The notes under the pieces: model-generated
The model's input: only the letters and a program-made list of their open reading frames with translations
What the model was told of the DNA's origin: nothing
The model's database searches: none
Program-made: the position numbers and the translations under genes
Source of the DNA: an uncultured Prevotellaceae bacterium
Lineage (GTDB): Bacteria; Bacteroidota; Bacteroidia; Bacteroidales; Bacteroidaceae
NCBI GenBank assembly: GCA_945827465.1
Contig: CALZOH010000112.1
Location: 1 to 10,459 of the forward strand
DNA length: 10,459 nt
Reading direction: 5' to 3'
Part shown: in pieces, positions 1 through 6,021 of the stretch
Position numbering within the stretch: the stretch's first letter is position 1
Layout of the letters: each line of letters begins with the position of its first letter

Positions 1-1
1 A

Positions 2-21
2 GCGAGGGTTTCAACCCTCGC
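2..21. terminator. GC-rich hairpin, possible terminator of the crcB transcript
   Basis: The sequence GCGAGGGT (2-9) pairs perfectly with ACCCTCGC (14-21) around a TTCA loop, or with 9 pairs and a 2-base loop. It lies about 130 bases beyond the crcB stop in the direction of crcB transcription. A T-run that would confirm a terminator would fall beyond base 1, outside the window, so this is only a candidate. Confidence 0.35.
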
Positions 22-54
22 AGCCAATATGCTGTGACCAAAGCTATTAAAGTG

Positions 55-74
55 CGGCGACGAGCTCGTCGCCG
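55..74. repeat. 20-bp perfect palindrome
   Basis: The bases CGGCGACGAGCTCGTCGCCG are identical to their own reverse complement over 20 bases with no spacer. As DNA this could bind a symmetric protein dimer; as RNA it would fold only with a strained small loop. If the plus strand is coding, it reads as an Arg-rich stretch; on the minus strand it reads GDELVA in a short frame. Its role is unknown. Confidence 0.8.
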
Positions 75-148
75 AGGCCAACTACAAGTTTATACCCCAA
101 CGAACTCAACCCCGCGACCGGCATCTCAACCTCTATCTTGAGTAAGAT

Positions 149-520
149 CTATCTTATCAGCGCGCGACCGGCGATGACCATGATGACTCCGAGGGTAACT
201 GACGCAAGCAGGTAGATGAGGGAGGTGGCGAGCTGGCCTTTGTCGCCGAGGAGGCAGACTTCGCCGGCGAAGGCGGAGAAGGTCGTGAAGCCGCCGCAAA
301 ATCCGGTCACAAGCAGCAGGCTCTCGGTCGTCGTCACGGTTTGGGTTTTCTCGAAAAGGCCGAGCAGCACTCCATATATAAAGCAGCCGACGAGGTTTAC
401 TAAAAAGGTTCCGAGAGGCCATGAGCCACTGAAAATCATCGCACAACAGCGCGTGACAAGGTAGCGGCAACATGTACCGACAAATCCGCCGGCTCCGGCT
501 ATAAGCATCATCTTTATCAT
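149..520 (-). CDS. crcB: CrcB/Fluc-family fluoride ion channel
   Basis: This 123-residue protein matches the CrcB (Fluc) family, small inner-membrane channels that form antiparallel dimers and export toxic fluoride down its gradient. Four hydrophobic segments are visible (about 4-20, 36-55, 67-88 and 98-118). Family marks are G-x-x-x-R-Y near residue 15-20, GTFLVNLVGCFIYG at 37-50 with the pore Asn 42, and GGFTTFSAF at 76-84, which carries the Phe and Thr/Ser residues lining the pore. Length is normal, so the gene appears intact. The start at 520 was chosen because it lies about 13 bases after the expected transcription start of a TAACTTTG promoter box; the Met codons at positions 4 and 5 are alternatives. 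No fluoride riboswitch fits in this short leader. It is divergent from blaI. Confidence 0.93.
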   Translation of the reverse strand: MIKMMLIAGAGGFVGTCCRYLVTRCCAMIFSGSWPLGTFLVNLVGCFIYGVLLGLFEKTQTVTTTESLLLVTGFCGGFTTFSAFAGEVCLLGDKGQLATSLIYLLASVTLGVIMVIAGRALIR

Positions 521-539
521 AATTAAGTCTTTATCGCTG

Positions 540-570
540 CAAAGTTAATCAAGATTTATGATTGCAACGA
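540..570 (-). promoter_or_regulatory. crcB promoter
   Basis: On the minus strand TAACTTTG (540-547) is an exact match to the Bacteroidota -7 box TAnnTTTG. A GTTG resembling the -33 box TTTG lies at 567-570, 19 bases away, which is normal spacing. The predicted transcript starts about 13 bases before the crcB ATG. Confidence 0.7.
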
Positions 571-586
571 GATTTTTAGTTAAAAA

Positions 587-618
587 TTTGCACAAGCAAT
601 TTTTTGATTATACTTTTG
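587..618 (+). promoter_or_regulatory. blaI promoter, with a possible operator at 621-636
   Basis: TTTG (587-590), a 20-base spacer and TACTTTTG (611-618) match the Bacteroidota sigma-ABfr consensus TTTG-N19..21-TAnnTTTG exactly. Transcription should start near 625, about 15 bases before the ATG at 640. A small inverted repeat AACGA/TCGTT (621-625 and 632-636) covers the predicted start and could be an autoregulatory operator; this is inference, as it is short and does not match the classical TACA-TGTA BlaI site. Confidence 0.75.
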
Positions 619-639
619 TCAACGAAAATCCTCGTTAAG

Positions 640-1020
640 ATGAAAGAAGATAAAGAAAGACTCTCTGACAAAGAGGAAGAAGCCTTGCTTCTACTGTGGG
701 AGTATGGTCCCTGCACGGTCAAAGACCTGGTCGCCCGCTACGATGAACCGCAACCGCATATCAACACCGTGTCGACCTTCATCCGCTCACTCGAGGCCAA
801 GGGCTACGTCGGACACGAGCAGGGCCGTTACGGCGCATTCTACTACTTCGCCATCAAAGAAAAAGACGAATACAAGCGTAGCGCCGTCAACAAATTCATC
901 AGCCGCTATTTCGGGAATTGCTTCTCGATGGTGTCGCAACTTGTCGATGACCGCCAGATTGACGCCGACGAGCTCAAACGCCTGTTGGAAATGGTCGAAA
1001 AACGCAAGAATCATGATTGA
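640..1020 (+). CDS. BlaI/MecI-family transcriptional repressor
   Basis: This 126-residue protein is a BlaI/MecI-family dimeric repressor. Residues 8-70 form the winged helix, with the recognition-helix region PQPHINTVSTFIRSLEAKGY at about 38-57, followed by a wing and a C-terminal dimerisation part (about 78-122). In the classical system the sensor protease BlaR1/MecR1 triggers cleavage of the repressor; many Bacteroidota copies regulate other cell-envelope or stress genes, so beta-lactam response should not be assumed. The start at 640 fits the promoter; an upstream TTG at 604 would lie inside the promoter and is rejected. The stop overlaps the start of the M56 gene by 6 bases (ATG at 1013), the usual repressor-sensor coupling. 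The partner is broken, so the repressor may have lost its inducer. Confidence 0.92.
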   Translation: MKEDKERLSDKEEEALLLLWEYGPCTVKDLVARYDEPQPHINTVSTFIRSLEAKGYVGHEQGRYGAFYYFAIKEKDEYKRSAVNKFISRYFGNCFSMVSQLVDDRQIDADELKRLLEMVEKRKNHD

Positions 1021-1327
1021 GACTTTGTTCAAATACTCGATTGCTGTATCAATCACCCTTGTCATCGCTTGGGTTTGCTATCGCATGGCGCTCGGCAAAG
1101 ACAATCGTTTCAAGGTCGACCGCGCTATAGTCATCATCGACGCAGACTTCTCCGATGGTTGCAATACTGCCATCATCCATGAACTCGGCCATATCACCCA
1201 CCGCCACACTCTTGACCTCATCATCGCTCAAGCGGTCGCGATTTTCTGCTGGTATAATCCGGCGGCGTGGCTGCTCAGGCGCATGCCGGGCATCGACGTC
1301 GAAAAATCGAGCCTGATTATAAACTAA
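1013..1327 (+). pseudogene. Severely truncated BlaR1/MecR1 (M56) sensor peptidase
   Basis: This 104-residue frame sits where the BlaR1/MecR1 membrane metallopeptidase is expected, overlapping the end of blaI. Residues 1-35 (one transmembrane helix, then CYRMALGKDNRFKVDR) resemble the N-terminus of the family. Residues 52-90 carry the zinc motif HELGH (56-60) followed by the conserved region ITHRHTLDLI...WYNPAAWLLRR. Everything between, normally three more helices and a long cytosolic loop, is missing. The frame then ends within 14 residues, so the downstream glutamate zinc ligand region and the periplasmic sensor are absent. Family members are normally several hundred residues long. The simplest view is a pseudogene made by internal and terminal deletion; the frame between the two parts is still open, so a mini-protein may be made, but it should not be an active peptidase. 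Confidence 0.8.
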
Positions 1328-1340
1328 ATAAAGATAAGAA

Positions 1341-1592
1341 ATGAATTTCACCGACGCAAAAGAATTCCTCCGCATCGCCGATATGGCCTATGATGCAGGA
1401 GATTACCAGAACGCCGCCGACATCGTCGAGCGCGTCGCACGTTTCGCAGCTTACGACGGCAAAGGCTTGAGCCAAGAGCAACTCGCCGAGCTGACGCACG
1501 CCGTAAAGAACTCAATCGCCCGTTTTACCGACTGTCCCGACGAAGCCATCTGGGAAGAAGCCTCGGCTCTCGGCGATATGTTCAGAAATTGA
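1341..1592 (+). CDS. Hypothetical small helical protein
   Basis: I do not recognise this 83-residue protein. It is acidic, with no signal peptide or membrane segment, and probably all helical: residues 1-40 (ADMAYDAGDYQNAADIVERV) read like a single TPR-like helical hairpin, followed by a second helical part ending EEASALGDMFRN. It lies 13 bases after the truncated M56 gene and 7 bases before the 499-residue gene, so it is probably co-transcribed with the latter and may act with it. No promoter box of the TAnnTTTG type was seen just upstream; the A-rich AAAGATAAGAA before the ATG is a typical Bacteroidota start region. Confidence 0.7.
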   Translation: MNFTDAKEFLRIADMAYDAGDYQNAADIVERVARFAAYDGKGLSQEQLAELTHAVKNSIARFTDCPDEAIWEEASALGDMFRN

Positions 1593-1599
1593 CGATGCC

Positions 1600-3099
1600 A
1601 TGATAGCAGGGATTTTAGGAGACTTGGCGGCATCAACCTGGCTGCGCGACAAATCGGTGTTTTACCGGCAACTGTTTGACGGCGAGGCTACGATGTCGGA
1701 ATACAGCCTGAGCACCATCGCCGCGGCAGCAGCGCTTGACAATGCCGAATCTACAGGCGCCGATTGCGACAACGATGGCGCTCGCGAACGCACGCGCCGC
1801 ATTTTCTCGTCATATATATCACTGCCACAATGCCGTGCCGACGTCTCCGATGACGCACGTCAATGGGCCGACGATTTCGCATTCAGACGCACTCCGGCGT
1901 CGTCGGGAATGCTTCTTATGCGTCTCGCTGTCGCCGGCTGGTATTCTGACTCCGCCGATGACGGAACATCCCGGGCATCGCAGCAGATGATGATTGACCG
2001 CTCGTGGGACAAAGAAGAAGGTTATGCCAGAATATTCATGCCGAAGATGATAGCCCTGTTGCGCACTGGCCACACCAAAGACGAGACCTACACGGCGCTG
2101 GGCGAGATATTCAGAGGCATAAGACGCAACTGGGACTGGCGAGGCGGAGAATCGACGCTCTGCCTGCTGATGCGGGCATGGGACTGCTTCTACCGGGCAT
2201 TTGATTTCGGCAGCGCCATTCACAACGCCGTACGCAATTGTCCTGAAAATCCACGGCTGATGGCCTCTCTGACAGCCATGATAGCCGGAGCGATGTATGG
2301 ACACGGCATATATTACATCAAAGAAAAATATTCGACCGACGGCGAAACCCGTCGTCCGTTATATCTTCCGGATGAAACCCACAAAGCCTACCGCGAAGAA
2401 ATCAATGTCATGGCAAGCCGCAGCAAATGGCAGAATATATTTTTCGCCAAAAACAACGCTCTCACCAATGTCGAGCGCCATCTTTTCAAATCGGTCAAGA
2501 GCCGATATGACGGTTTCACTTTGACTGACGAAGAGGCAAGACGCATCATCAAAGGATTTTACACCGACTGGGAGGCGCGTTTTGGCTTTTATCTCGACAA
2601 TGGCCGCATCTATATCTACCGCAGCCATTATCTTCTCGGCCGATTCAGACTGAATCATATCGCGGCAAACCGATGGACCATCACCGACACACAGGCAAGC
2701 GACGAGATGCCCGATATGCTCGACTTCGACAAATGCTTCAAATGCGCCTTTGCCATCACACTCATTGCGCCACAGAGAGGCTTCAGATACTATCGTTTCT
2801 CTTGGGGGACGCCTGCCGACAGCTCCAACCCCTACCCTGAAAATCAACCTAACAAAAGGCGTTATTGGGACTACGAACACGATTTTTATATCAATGAATA
2901 CTCTCGCTTCGGATATTGGCTCGGCGAATCGGCCAAAGCATTAAAAGACCTCAGCGAACACAATCGCGCAAGGTTGCCCATTATCATCGAACGCGAGACC
3001 TTCGCCATCATATATTACATCCATACACGCATGAAGGCCACGGGCTCGACGGCCGACATCAACGCCATAGCAGACGACTATCTCCTACCTGAAAATTGA
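1600..3099 (+). CDS. Degenerate ADP-ribosylglycohydrolase-like protein with an unknown C-terminal domain
   Basis: The 499-residue protein has two parts. Residues 1-235 follow the order of ADP-ribosylglycohydrolase (ARH/DraG) family proteins: MIAGILGDLAAST for the usual GAIIGDxxGS, SSGMLLMRLAVAGWY for the NGSAMRVxPVG region, RTGHTKDETYTALGEIF for the RTGKSKEE region, and ASLTAMIAGAMYGHG for the final helix AAIAGAIAGAYYG. The acidic motifs that hold the two magnesium ions are lost: the TDD position reads MSEYSL and the DSDT position reads NPRLM. A working hydrolase is therefore unlikely; a binding or regulatory pseudoenzyme is possible. Residues about 250-499 form an unrecognised domain rich in aromatic and charged residues, with no membrane segment. 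The gene is open and full, with Bacteroidota-like codon use, so it looks maintained rather than decaying. No terminator is visible after it. Confidence 0.72.
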   Translation: MIAGILGDLAASTWLRDKSVFYRQLFDGEATMSEYSLSTIAAAAALDNAESTGADCDNDGARERTRRIFSSYISLPQCRADVSDDARQWADDFAFRRTPASSGMLLMRLAVAGWYSDSADDGTSRASQQMMIDRSWDKEEGYARIFMPKMIALLRTGHTKDETYTALGEIFRGIRRNWDWRGGESTLCLLMRAWDCFYRAFDFGSAIHNAVRNCPENPRLMASLTAMIAGAMYGHGIYYIKEKYSTDGETRRPLYLPDETHKAYREEINVMASRSKWQNIFFAKNNALTNVERHLFKSVKSRYDGFTLTDEEARRIIKGFYTDWEARFGFYLDNGRIYIYRSHYLLGRFRLNHIAANRWTITDTQASDEMPDMLDFDKCFKCAFAITLIAPQRGFRYYRFSWGTPADSSNPYPENQPNKRRYWDYEHDFYINEYSRFGYWLGESAKALKDLSEHNRARLPIIIERETFAIIYYIHTRMKATGSTADINAIADDYLLPEN

Positions 3100-3296
3100 A
3101 GCCCTAAAACCCGCAAGTGACGCCACGCCAGCGACTCAGATCATCATATCGTATCAAGGAAACGAAAAAATTAACCAAGAAAATATAATGTATAACCAAC
3201 TTTCGATATCTTTGCAAATAGAAGATAAGATGGTATACTTTTAGATTATTTTTTGGTATACTTTCGTGTTATTATTTACATTAACTATACCGAACA
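3100..3296 (+). promoter_or_regulatory. Promoter region with TGGTATACTTT direct repeats
   Basis: This gap separates the ARH-like gene from the packed five-frame unit. TATCTTTG at 3207-3214 is an exact TAnnTTTG -7 box, giving a leader of about 75 bases. Its TTTG could instead be the -33 box of TACTTTTA (3236-3243, one mismatch, 21-base spacer), giving a leader near 47 bases. The 11-base sequence TGGTATACTTT occurs twice in direct orientation (3231-3241 and 3254-3264), 23 bases from start to start, with a palindromic GTATAC core, and an inverted partial copy (TATACC) lies at 3286-3291 before the start codon. This looks like an operator array over the promoter. No gene and no clear terminator are seen in 3100-3200. 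Confidence 0.55.
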
Positions 3297-4193
3297 ATGA
3301 CTAAAGAGGAATCCGCAAAACTGCTTGACAAGGCGGCGCAGATCTGCGTCAGCAAACACGCCGGGCAGCGTGATAAGATGGGTTGCGCCTATTTTCAACA
3401 CCCCATGCGCGTAGCCATGCGGTGCAAGACCGACGAGGAAAAGATGGTCGCACTGCTGCATGACACTATCGAAGATACCGACGTTACCGCCGAGTATCTT
3501 CTTGCCGAGGGTTTTCCTCAGTCGGTTGTCGACGGCATCATCTCCGTTACCAAGCGAGAGGGAGAATCTTATGAGGATTTTGTGGCTCGCGCCAAGCAAA
3601 ATCCGCTTGGTAGCGTAGTCAAGCTCCACGACCTCGAAGATAATCTCGATGTATTCCGCCTCGATACCGTTTCTCCCGAAATGGCTGCTCGCTTCACAAA
3701 GTATCTCGCAGCCCACCGCTTCTTGCTCAATGATGATATAGTCCAGGAGATAACACTCCCGGAGAAAGAATCCGTTGTTGTCTCTCGTCCAATAAGACGT
3801 GTGCAAGACATTTATCGAGAAGACAGGGCCAAAATCAACGCCCACATTATGCAGCGGATGAAGACCGATAAAGGCGGCTTTCGCCAAGGTCAAGACACGA
3901 TAATGGTAACATGGTATAAAGAAAAGGGGGTTCAAGAAACCGATGCCATAAACACCTTTATCAATGTAATTCAGAAAATCGGTTATGCAGAAGTTGAAGC
4001 ACTTGATATTAGATATAAAGACCGCTTCTCATTAGTTACGACACAAGCTGATACATATAATTATAAGGAAGCGACCGCAGGTTATTTTGTTCTCTCGAAC
4101 TGTCCGAACAAAATGAAAGCCATTTATCTGAATCAAATAGCTGATGCTCTTGATTTACCTTATAAAGCCGAACTCGTTCCTAAAGTATTGTAA
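3297..4193 (+). CDS. Stand-alone HD hydrolase of the SpoT/Mesh1 type with extra C-terminal domain
   Basis: Residues 1-145 of this 298-residue protein match the HD-fold hydrolase domain of RelA/SpoT proteins and the stand-alone Mesh1 enzymes, which remove the 3'-pyrophosphate from (p)ppGpp using manganese. The key residues are all visible: HAGQR (21-25), H35 in YFQHP, H55-D56 in LLHDTIED, E59-D60, and D112 with N116 in VKLHDLEDNLD. It should therefore be an active metal-dependent hydrolase, though the real substrate is unproven and related HD proteins act on other nucleotides. No synthetase, TGS or ACT domain follows. Instead residues about 150-298 hold a region I cannot name, with a compact alpha/beta-looking part at 215-298. 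The protein has no signal or membrane segment. It is the first gene of a tightly packed run; the next ATG is 3 bases beyond its stop. Confidence 0.82.
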   Translation: MTKEESAKLLDKAAQICVSKHAGQRDKMGCAYFQHPMRVAMRCKTDEEKMVALLHDTIEDTDVTAEYLLAEGFPQSVVDGIISVTKREGESYEDFVARAKQNPLGSVVKLHDLEDNLDVFRLDTVSPEMAARFTKYLAAHRFLLNDDIVQEITLPEKESVVVSRPIRRVQDIYREDRAKINAHIMQRMKTDKGGFRQGQDTIMVTWYKEKGVQETDAINTFINVIQKIGYAEVEALDIRYKDRFSLVTTQADTYNYKEATAGYFVLSNCPNKMKAIYLNQIADALDLPYKAELVPKVL

Positions 4194-4196
4194 GTC

Positions 4197-4367
4197 ATGC
4201 ACAGAATATTCGCACTGCTCATCTTCATTTGTGCTTATTTTGCCGCTTTCGGCCAAAAGATTTTCTCGGTTGACCATCAGTATCAGGCAGACCTAAAGGT
4301 CTTCTTTACCGATAAAGAATAGCGCGCCGGTTGGAAGAAAAACGACAAGAAACATTTACTATACTAA
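4197..4367 (+). pseudogene. DUF6150-like small secreted protein, interrupted by an in-frame TAG
   Basis: Reading from ATG 4197 gives a signal peptide (MHRIFALLIFICAYFAAFGQ, residues 1-20) and then KIFSVDHQYQADLKVFFTDKE, followed by TAG at 4320-4322. The same frame continues after it as RAGWKKNDKKHLLY and ends at TAA 4365-4367. From memory, small secreted Bacteroidota proteins of the DUF6150 type have the repeated pattern [K-V-F/Y-x-V-x-x-x-x-Q-A-D] and end in AGWxxxxKxHLxY with a tyrosine where the TAG stands. The frame on both sides is preserved, so a single TAT/TAC to TAG change explains the break. Either it is a recent pseudogene, a 41-residue secreted product is made, or the stop is read through. 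It fits exactly between the HD gene (3-base gap) and the HIRAN gene (7-base gap), so it belongs to the same transcript. Confidence 0.7.
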
Positions 4368-4374
4368 CCCGACA

Positions 4375-5292
4375 ATGACTACTATACGCGACATATATTC
4401 TGACATCTACGAGCCGATTGAATTTGCCTACAAGAAAGTCAAATTCAAGGAATGCTATGTGGCCGGACTTTCATTTCACGTCGAGAAAGACGATGAAATG
4501 TGGGATGAGCTTTGCGTAGGCACAAAACTCGCTCTTGTCCGCGACAAGAACAATAAGCACGACCACAATGCCGTGGCCATTGCTCTCGCTGATGATTTCG
4601 ATGGCGACCCCGATAATTTTGACTTCGACTTCATTCTTGGTTATATACCTCGGCAAGAGAATGCCGAGCTGGCCGTCCTCCTTGATGCCGGATATTTCAA
4701 CAAGTTTGAAACCGAAATCACTGAATATAAGCAGTACGGCAAGTATGACGAGCGCATCAAAATCACCATTTGGCTCGAAACCAACGAGCCGGTGATGATT
4801 CGTCCCGACCTATTGCGAGCCGAATATCTTGACCGCGTCGATTTTTCAGACCTCACACATGAACTTCATGAGCGAGGTGTCGCATACTTCCGCTGGGGTG
4901 GATTTCTACCGGACGAGCACGACCTTCCTTTAAAGGGAGAGCGTATTGTACTCATACACACTCGCCGAGATATGGCATATCTCTATTTGATGAAAGTGGT
5001 CGCCGTGGGCGATGACTGCGCAATTTATTTTGACGATCCGGCTGAAATACATTGTTGTGATGACTGCGCACCATTCATTCTATCGAACATGGTAGGCCCG
5101 GTAGAAATTAGCATCGATAACTTCGAGTATATTTCTGAAGAAACTCTCAGGTCTCTCTCCGTCGACCATTATCTCGCCAAACGCTTGTCCGCAGAATTTG
5201 ACCGCCTGATTGCGTCAAAGATTTATCCCTGGACATCACTCAACAACGTTGATGCCGATCCGTCTATTGATGACCCCGAAGACGCAGAATAA
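4375..5292 (+). CDS. HIRAN-domain protein
   Basis: Residues 27-134 of this 305-residue protein are a HIRAN domain, named after HIP116/HLTF and Rad5. In HLTF this domain binds the 3' end of single-stranded DNA at stalled replication forks; bacterial stand-alone copies are predicted to sense damaged DNA. Marks are CYVAGLSFHV (27-36), G49-x-x-L-A-L-V-R followed by DKNNKHDHNAVAIA (57-70), and LGYIPRQENAELAVLLDAGY (88-107). Residues 135-305 are not recognised; they include a cysteine cluster (HCCDDC, about 225-230) and an acidic tail (DPSIDDPEDAE). No helicase or nuclease domain is attached, so a partner would be needed for an enzymatic effect. It is cytosolic. It lies 7 bases after the DUF6150-like frame and 2 bases before the next gene. 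Confidence 0.82.
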   Translation: MTTIRDIYSDIYEPIEFAYKKVKFKECYVAGLSFHVEKDDEMWDELCVGTKLALVRDKNNKHDHNAVAIALADDFDGDPDNFDFDFILGYIPRQENAELAVLLDAGYFNKFETEITEYKQYGKYDERIKITIWLETNEPVMIRPDLLRAEYLDRVDFSDLTHELHERGVAYFRWGGFLPDEHDLPLKGERIVLIHTRRDMAYLYLMKVVAVGDDCAIYFDDPAEIHCCDDCAPFILSNMVGPVEISIDNFEYISEETLRSLSVDHYLAKRLSAEFDRLIASKIYPWTSLNNVDADPSIDDPEDAE

Positions 5293-5294
5293 TT

Positions 5295-5459
5295 ATGGGA
5301 GAAATCCTGGGCATAGTTGCGGTGGCAGGCTTCCTTTATTATATCGGAAGCCACTACGAGGCAAAACCTCGTAGGCACCGCTCGCGTCATTCCGAAGGAT
5401 TACCTTGGCTCGGCAAACGTAAACGCGCCCGCAGAAAACAAAAGTATTTTTGGGACTAA
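5295..5459 (+). CDS. Small basic single-pass membrane protein
   Basis: This 54-residue protein is not recognised. Residues 4-18 (ILGIVAVAGFLYYIG) form a short hydrophobic helix and the rest is strongly basic (PRRHRSRH, KRKRARRKQK), ending KYFWD, so the tail should stay in the cytosol near the membrane or bind nucleic acid. It is real rather than random, judging from position: it starts 2 bases after the HIRAN stop and ends 15 bases before the next start, exactly filling the gap. The opposite charge of its tail and of the next protein's N-terminus suggests that the two could interact; that is inference. Confidence 0.65.
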   Translation: MGEILGIVAVAGFLYYIGSHYEAKPRRHRSRHSEGLPWLGKRKRARRKQKYFWD

Positions 5460-5474
5460 AACTCTTATATTCTT

Positions 5475-6014
5475 ATGTACGACGATGATTTCGACGACAG
5501 TGGCAAGTGGGGCTACAATGGTGAGGCCGAACATGATATGTGGGTAGATTACACCACAGACATGTACGAGGACACGGACTATTCCGGCGAAAATCCGGAC
5601 TATGATGTAGACTGGGAGGCTGAATATGAAACTCATGTTGATGATACTCAACATTCGCACCATCATAGCCCCGCCTTTTTGCATCATCAAAACGACAATG
5701 TCGCTTCAATGACTGCTCGCCAATATGAAAATCGAATACATCGTTTGGAGGGCTTAATCGCCGCCGCTATTGCCGCTGCCACCGTTTTGGATACCAAATC
5801 GGCTAATGCGACCTCGGTCAAGAATATCCGTAAATATCAGAGACGTGCGAGCGAAAAGCAGAGCGAGGTTAAGAAGTATCAAGATGAACTTACTAAACTA
5901 AAGGCAAATTATAAGACGGCAAAGTTAGAATCAGAGAAAGCTCTTACTCGTATCATTACCATAATATGCGTAGTCATCAGCATTATTGCAATACTTGTGG
6001 CTATATGCTCTTAA
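5475..6014 (+). CDS. Acidic, His-rich coiled-coil protein with C-terminal membrane anchor
   Basis: This 179-residue protein is not recognised. Four zones are visible: residues 1-58 are very acidic and rich in Asp and Tyr (MYDDDFDDSG...YEDTDY); 59-71 are His-rich (HSHHHSPAFLHH), a possible metal-binding stretch; 80-157 look like a long charged coiled coil (QYENRIHRLE, then KYQRRASEKQSEVKKYQDEL); and 159-178 are a hydrophobic helix at the very C-terminus (IITIICVVISIIAILVA). It lacks a signal peptide, so it is probably a tail-anchored protein with its bulk in the cytosol. It is the last gene of the packed plus-strand run and faces a minus-strand gene 7 bases away, stop to stop. No terminator is visible between them. 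Confidence 0.7.
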   Translation: MYDDDFDDSGKWGYNGEAEHDMWVDYTTDMYEDTDYSGENPDYDVDWEAEYETHVDDTQHSHHHSPAFLHHQNDNVASMTARQYENRIHRLEGLIAAAIAAATVLDTKSANATSVKNIRKYQRRASEKQSEVKKYQDELTKLKANYKTAKLESEKALTRIITIICVVISIIAILVAICS

Positions 6015-6021
6015 GGCATTT

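Larger units (their letters stand above)
1..148. other. Window-edge region without an assignable gene
   Basis: No confident gene. On the plus strand frame 1 stays open from base 1 to a TGA at 139-141 and could be the last 46 codons of a gene cut by the window edge, but it passes through an Arg-rich run (RRRARRR) that is simply the reading of a palindrome. On the minus strand a 25-codon frame (124 down to 47, MPVAGLSSLGYKLVVGLGDE...) lies in frame just after the crcB stop and has protein-like, GC-rich third positions; it could be a tiny protein or chance. The region also has two strong hairpins (2-21 and 55-74). Neither reading is supported well enough to call. Confidence 0.25.

Noticed and set aside
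604..639. TTG start giving blaI 12 extra residues
   Set aside because: Those codons overlap the promoter box and the predicted transcription start.
704..1012. Plus-strand frame upstream of the M56 fragment that extends it to 207 codons
   Set aside because: It is the shifted frame of blaI, Ser/Arg/Thr-rich; the real start is the ATG at 1013 overlapping the blaI stop.
2359..2880. Minus-strand open frame (173 codons) opposite the ARH-like gene
   Set aside because: No family resemblance, and it overlaps fully a plus-strand protein with recognisable fold order.
3285..3935. Long minus-strand open frame (216 codons) opposite the HD hydrolase gene
   Set aside because: It is the antisense shadow of a gene whose catalytic motifs are clear on the plus strand.
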